From Sphingobacterium bovisgrunnientis (GTDB taxonomy: Bacteria > Bacteroidota > Bacteroidia > Sphingobacteriales > Sphingobacteriaceae): a stretch of DNA of 33,957 bases. The notes below the pieces were generated by a model that was given only the letters and a program-made list of their open reading frames with translations, made no database searches and was not told the DNA's origin. This document shows, one piece after another, positions 30,985 to 33,957 of the stretch. Numbering within the stretch: position 1 is the first letter of the stretch; every line of letters begins with the position of its first letter. The DNA is taken from the NCBI RefSeq assembly GCF_009829085.1, contig NZ_WUQY01000034.1, positions 1 through 33,957 on the forward strand. Direction: 5' to 3'. The translations under genes and the position numbers were made by a program.

Positions 30985-33831
30985 ATGAAGTTTTATAGTG
31001 CTTTAATAGCCGTATTATTCTTGAGTCTAGGTTTTAACCTACAAGCTCAATCCAACAAGGTAGTTCAAGGTTTACTACGTGATTCCCTATCTCGAATAGT
31101 ATCTGGAGCTACAGTGCAATTTATATCTGAGACTGATACTTTGCGTACCAGCTCATCAGTAGGAGGTATCTTTACCTTCAACAATGTCAAAGCAGATAAA
31201 TTCAAAATCAAAATTGCGAGTTTGGGTTTTGAACCATATGAAAATGAGTTTACTTTCCCTGCTGGAGAAACAAGAATGTTGGTTCCTACTATTCAGCTGG
31301 CTCCGATTTCAAATATGATTGAAGAAGTTGTTGTAGCAGGCGTTGTTACCATTCAAGTAAAAGGTGATACTGTTGAATATGCTATGGACAACTTAAAGTT
31401 GCGTCAAGGTGCTGTGGCAGAGGATGCTTTGAAAAAATTACAAGGCGTAGATGTAGATAAAGACGGTAATGTAACTTCCCAGGGTGAGCAAGTTACGCGT
31501 GTACGTATCAATGGTAAAGATTTCTTCGGTGGTGATGTGAAAACGGCAACACAGAATTTACCAGCAGATATTATCCAAAAAATCCAAGTTGTGGATGATT
31601 TTGGGGATATGGCAAATTTGACTGGTAATAAATCTGGGGAATCAACAAAAGTGTTGAATATTCAGATTGATCCGAAATACAATAACGGTTATGCTACGAC
31701 AATACGTGTTGGTGGAGGTACAGAAGAGCGCTATCAAACAACAGGTATGTTTATGGGATTTAAAGCAAATTCCCAAATTTCAGTTTTGGGAAATCTAAAT
31801 AATATGAACGCTCCTTTATTTGACTTTAATGCAATGGGTGGTGGCGCCCGTGGTCGTCAAGGTGGCGGTGGCGGCCGTGGTGGAGGTATGTTTGGAGGTG
31901 CTGAAGGTATTACAAACACAGGGTCAATTGGTATTAATGTTCGCCATGATTTCTCTGAAAAATTGAAGACTTACGGTTCGTATTCGTACGGACGCGATGA
32001 TAATAATACATTATCTAATTCCTTTACAGAGTATATTGGTCAGAACTTAACAGAAGGTGATACGACTAATAACAATAGTATTCGTGGTAATCATCGTTTT
32101 GAAGGAAATTTAGAGTGGAATATTACTGATAAGGATTATATCAAAATTACACCACAAGTTGGATTCAACGATAACTCTACAAAAAATTTAGCGAATTCAA
32201 TTTTATACAATAATTCGGCATTAGATTATACGCAGTTGCAGTTAGCAGACAACGAATCTACTAGTCCTCGCTACAATTTCTCTGGACTATACAATAGAAG
32301 ATTGAATGATAAGGGGCGAAACCTATTTTTCAATTTTAATTATGATAATGCATCGACGACTAACGAATACAATCAGGTTTTAGATCGTTTAACATATGAT
32401 CCATCGAATCAAAATACACCAATTGGTGAGATTTACGAGCAAACTATCCGTGAAGCATTAAACAAAAGTTGGAATGCTGGTGCTTCAGTTTCGTATTTAG
32501 AGCCTTTATCAGAAAAAAGTAAATTAGAATTGGCTTACGATTATAATACAAATGATTATGATAATGAGGATAAACAATCTGCTTTTAATGAGAATGGTAG
32601 TGCTTTGCCAGATCAAAAATTGAATTTCAATTACGATTATGACTATGGATTCACCACACACAGATTTGGTGCAAGCTACATGTTTGAGAATGACAAAGTA
32701 AAATATTCATTAGGAGCTGCAGTTCAACCATCTCTATTAAAAGGTACAGCCAAATCATTATCCAATAATGTGAATATCGATCGTTCTAATTTGAATATTA
32801 TTCCAATTGCACGCTTTGAATATAAATTCTCTCGTCAATCAAATATTACTTTCAATTATTCAGGCCGCTCAACTGAGCCAGGGATTTCTCAGGTATTACC
32901 TTTTGAAGTAAGTACAAATAGAACGACCACGACGCTAGGTAACCCGAATTTGGATCCAGAGTTCAGACACTCTATGAATGTGAGATTAAGAACGGGTGAT
33001 TTTCAAAAGGGCAAGTCTTTCTTCGCGATGTTGCGCTCGGAGATTACACAAGATAAAATTGTTACGTTAAATAAACGTTATAGAGATCAGCCTACTGACC
33101 CGAATGTAATTTCATCAGGAATTGTACAAGAAATAGGTTACATCAATGAATCGGATCCGGTATACAATATAAATTCATTTTATCACTGGTCTAGATCATT
33201 GAAAGAGAAGACCTATAATATCATGTATGGTGGTGGCGTGAGCTATGCACGTACAATTTCTTACTTGACAGATAATGAGAATGCAAGTTTAGTAAATAAT
33301 GTAGCGGCTACTGGATTCGATAAGGGAGTCAATAATAATACAACCTTAACGCAAATGTTATTTTTTAGATATAATCCATCAGAGAATTTAGAAATCAATC
33401 CAGGTGTACGTTATAATTATACATGGACGAGCTCTACTTTACCTGATTTTGCAGCTGCTAATACACAGAAGATAGTTCCAAATATTGTTGGTTCAGTAAA
33501 TTTAACAGCGAACACTATTTTTGGTGCTGATGTTTCTAAAGAATTTAACTCTGGATACCGTACTAATGCGAATCCATTTATCATCAATTCGTTCATTGAA
33601 CAAAGATTCTTGAAAGACCAACGTGCCACTATTCGTTTCCAAGGATTTGATATATTGAATCAACAAACGAATATAAATCGTACTGTAGGTGAGATATTAA
33701 GAGATAGCCAAACAAATCGTTTAGCAAGATATTTTATGTTGACATTTACATTCAAATTGCAGAAATTCTCTGGAATTAATCCTATGCAAAGTGAGAATCA
33801 ATTCCCAGGACATAGACGCCCACGAATGTAA
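30985..33831 (+). CDS. TonB-dependent-receptor-like outer-membrane protein
   Basis: A 948-residue outer-membrane protein. The signal peptide (YSALIAVLFLSLGFNLQAQ) is followed by a carboxypeptidase-regulatory-like domain (about 25-105; VQGLLRDSLSRIVSGATVQF). Next is a plug-like domain from about 110 to 230 (AEDALKKLQGVDVDKDGNVT, VRINGKDFFGGDVKTATQNL) and a beta-barrel of about 700 residues. A glycine-rich insert at about 284-306 (GGGARGRQ then GGGGGRGGG) lies early in the barrel, probably in a loop. The absence of SusC-type signatures and of a SusD gene downstream argues against a polysaccharide-utilisation pair. The substrate is unknown. It shares an operon with the CBM9-like protein. Confidence 0.85.
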   Translation: MKFYSALIAVLFLSLGFNLQAQSNKVVQGLLRDSLSRIVSGATVQFISETDTLRTSSSVGGIFTFNNVKADKFKIKIASLGFEPYENEFTFPAGETRMLVPTIQLAPISNMIEEVVVAGVVTIQVKGDTVEYAMDNLKLRQGAVAEDALKKLQGVDVDKDGNVTSQGEQVTRVRINGKDFFGGDVKTATQNLPADIIQKIQVVDDFGDMANLTGNKSGESTKVLNIQIDPKYNNGYATTIRVGGGTEERYQTTGMFMGFKANSQISVLGNLNNMNAPLFDFNAMGGGARGRQGGGGGRGGGMFGGAEGITNTGSIGINVRHDFSEKLKTYGSYSYGRDDNNTLSNSFTEYIGQNLTEGDTTNNNSIRGNHRFEGNLEWNITDKDYIKITPQVGFNDNSTKNLANSILYNNSALDYTQLQLADNESTSPRYNFSGLYNRRLNDKGRNLFFNFNYDNASTTNEYNQVLDRLTYDPSNQNTPIGEIYEQTIREALNKSWNAGASVSYLEPLSEKSKLELAYDYNTNDYDNEDKQSAFNENGSALPDQKLNFNYDYDYGFTTHRFGASYMFENDKVKYSLGAAVQPSLLKGTAKSLSNNVNIDRSNLNIIPIARFEYKFSRQSNITFNYSGRSTEPGISQVLPFEVSTNRTTTTLGNPNLDPEFRHSMNVRLRTGDFQKGKSFFAMLRSEITQDKIVTLNKRYRDQPTDPNVISSGIVQEIGYINESDPVYNINSFYHWSRSLKEKTYNIMYGGGVSYARTISYLTDNENASLVNNVAATGFDKGVNNNTTLTQMLFFRYNPSENLEINPGVRYNYTWTSSTLPDFAAANTQKIVPNIVGSVNLTANTIFGADVSKEFNSGYRTNANPFIINSFIEQRFLKDQRATIRFQGFDILNQQTNINRTVGEILRDSQTNRLARYFMLTFTFKLQKFSGINPMQSENQFPGHRRPRM

Positions 33832-33854
33832 TTTCAACGTCTTATAAATCAAAC

Positions 33855-33874
33855 GGCTGTATCTTCATACAGCC
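33855..33874 (+). terminator. Intrinsic terminator of the receptor operon
   Basis: GGCTGTAT pairs perfectly with ATACAGCC (8 bp, CTTC tetraloop), followed by TTTTTCTTT. It lies 23 nt after the receptor stop and directly precedes the intron. Confidence 0.92.
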
Positions 33875-33884
33875 TTTTTCTTTG

Positions 33885-33957
33885 GTGCGCCCGGCATGGG
33901 CGATAACTCTAGGGTGCAAGTCCCGAACACGCCATTACAGTTGGAAGTGTTAGCCGA
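33885..33957 (+). mobile_element. 5' end of a group II intron, probably class C
   Basis: The sequence from GTGCGCCCGGCATGGGCG on has the 5' consensus of group II introns (GUGCG/GUGYG). It then shows a CGCCC/GGGCG stem, the domain I string AGGGTGCAAGTCCCGAAC and GTGTTAGCCGA near the window end. As recalled, the Oceanobacillus iheyensis class C intron begins GUGUGCCCGGCAUGGGUG and continues with AGGGUGAGAGUCCCGAAC and GUUAGCC, so the likeness is close. It starts 10 nt behind a terminator hairpin and in the same orientation, the usual site of class C introns. The reverse-transcriptase gene, domains II-VI and the 3' end lie beyond the window. Confidence 0.85.

Overview
The window reads as chromosome of a Bacteroidota bacterium, most likely Sphingobacteriaceae (Sphingobacterium/Pedobacter-like). 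The evidence is the AT-rich sequence, the near absence of Shine-Dalgarno sequences, repeated TAnnTTTG (-7) promoter boxes, the Bacteroidota-type omega subunit, a GldD lipoprotein, carboxypeptidase-regulatory-domain outer-membrane proteins and a large TonB-dependent receptor. Almost everything is core-genome housekeeping. The two accessory-looking places are the lipoprotein/IS-like patch at 20.2-21.4 kb and the right-hand edge.

Layout. 1-565: mostly non-coding, with a decayed small ORF and a hairpin. 566-2379: divergent SRPBCC protein and RsmF-like rRNA m5C methyltransferase. 2374-4879 (minus): bamD-rpoZ-coaBC operon. 5088-6089 (plus): NifU-domain protein and a secreted carboxypeptidase-regulatory-domain protein. 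6092-10740 (minus): tight operon TPR protein-aroE-gldD-metallo-beta-lactamase-LolC/E-type permease. 10901-12301 (minus): major OmpA-family porin. 12546-15341 (minus): phosphate block of a membrane histidine kinase, a DUF47 PhoU-like protein and a Pit transporter. 15395-20031 (minus): psd, a MORN-repeat secreted protein and polA. 20032-21338: IS-like palindrome and a collagen-like lipoprotein. 21570-29448 (plus): rsgA, an AsmA-like membrane-anchored protein, a TrkH/TrkA potassium uptake pair and a YfhO-like membrane protein. 29488-30084 (minus): rnhB. 30224-33831 (plus): secreted CBM9-like protein and a Gly-rich TonB-dependent receptor. 33885-end: 5' end of a group II intron, class C by resemblance, sitting just behind the receptor's terminator.

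The most interesting signals are regulatory. (1) Tandem 11-bp TTAACATTAAA repeats lie exactly 4 bp upstream of the -7 box both at the DUF47-pit promoter and, in a weaker form, at the histidine-kinase promoter. They look like a Pho box controlling the phosphate block. (2) In two places the U-tract of an intrinsic terminator runs directly into the start codon of the next gene (psd/kinase and rsgA/AsmA-like). (3) Five genes have a -7 box ending only 3-6 nt before the ATG, which predicts leaderless mRNAs. (4) A class C-like group II intron begins 10 nt after a terminator hairpin, the insertion habit known for that class. No tRNA, rRNA or CRISPR array was seen.
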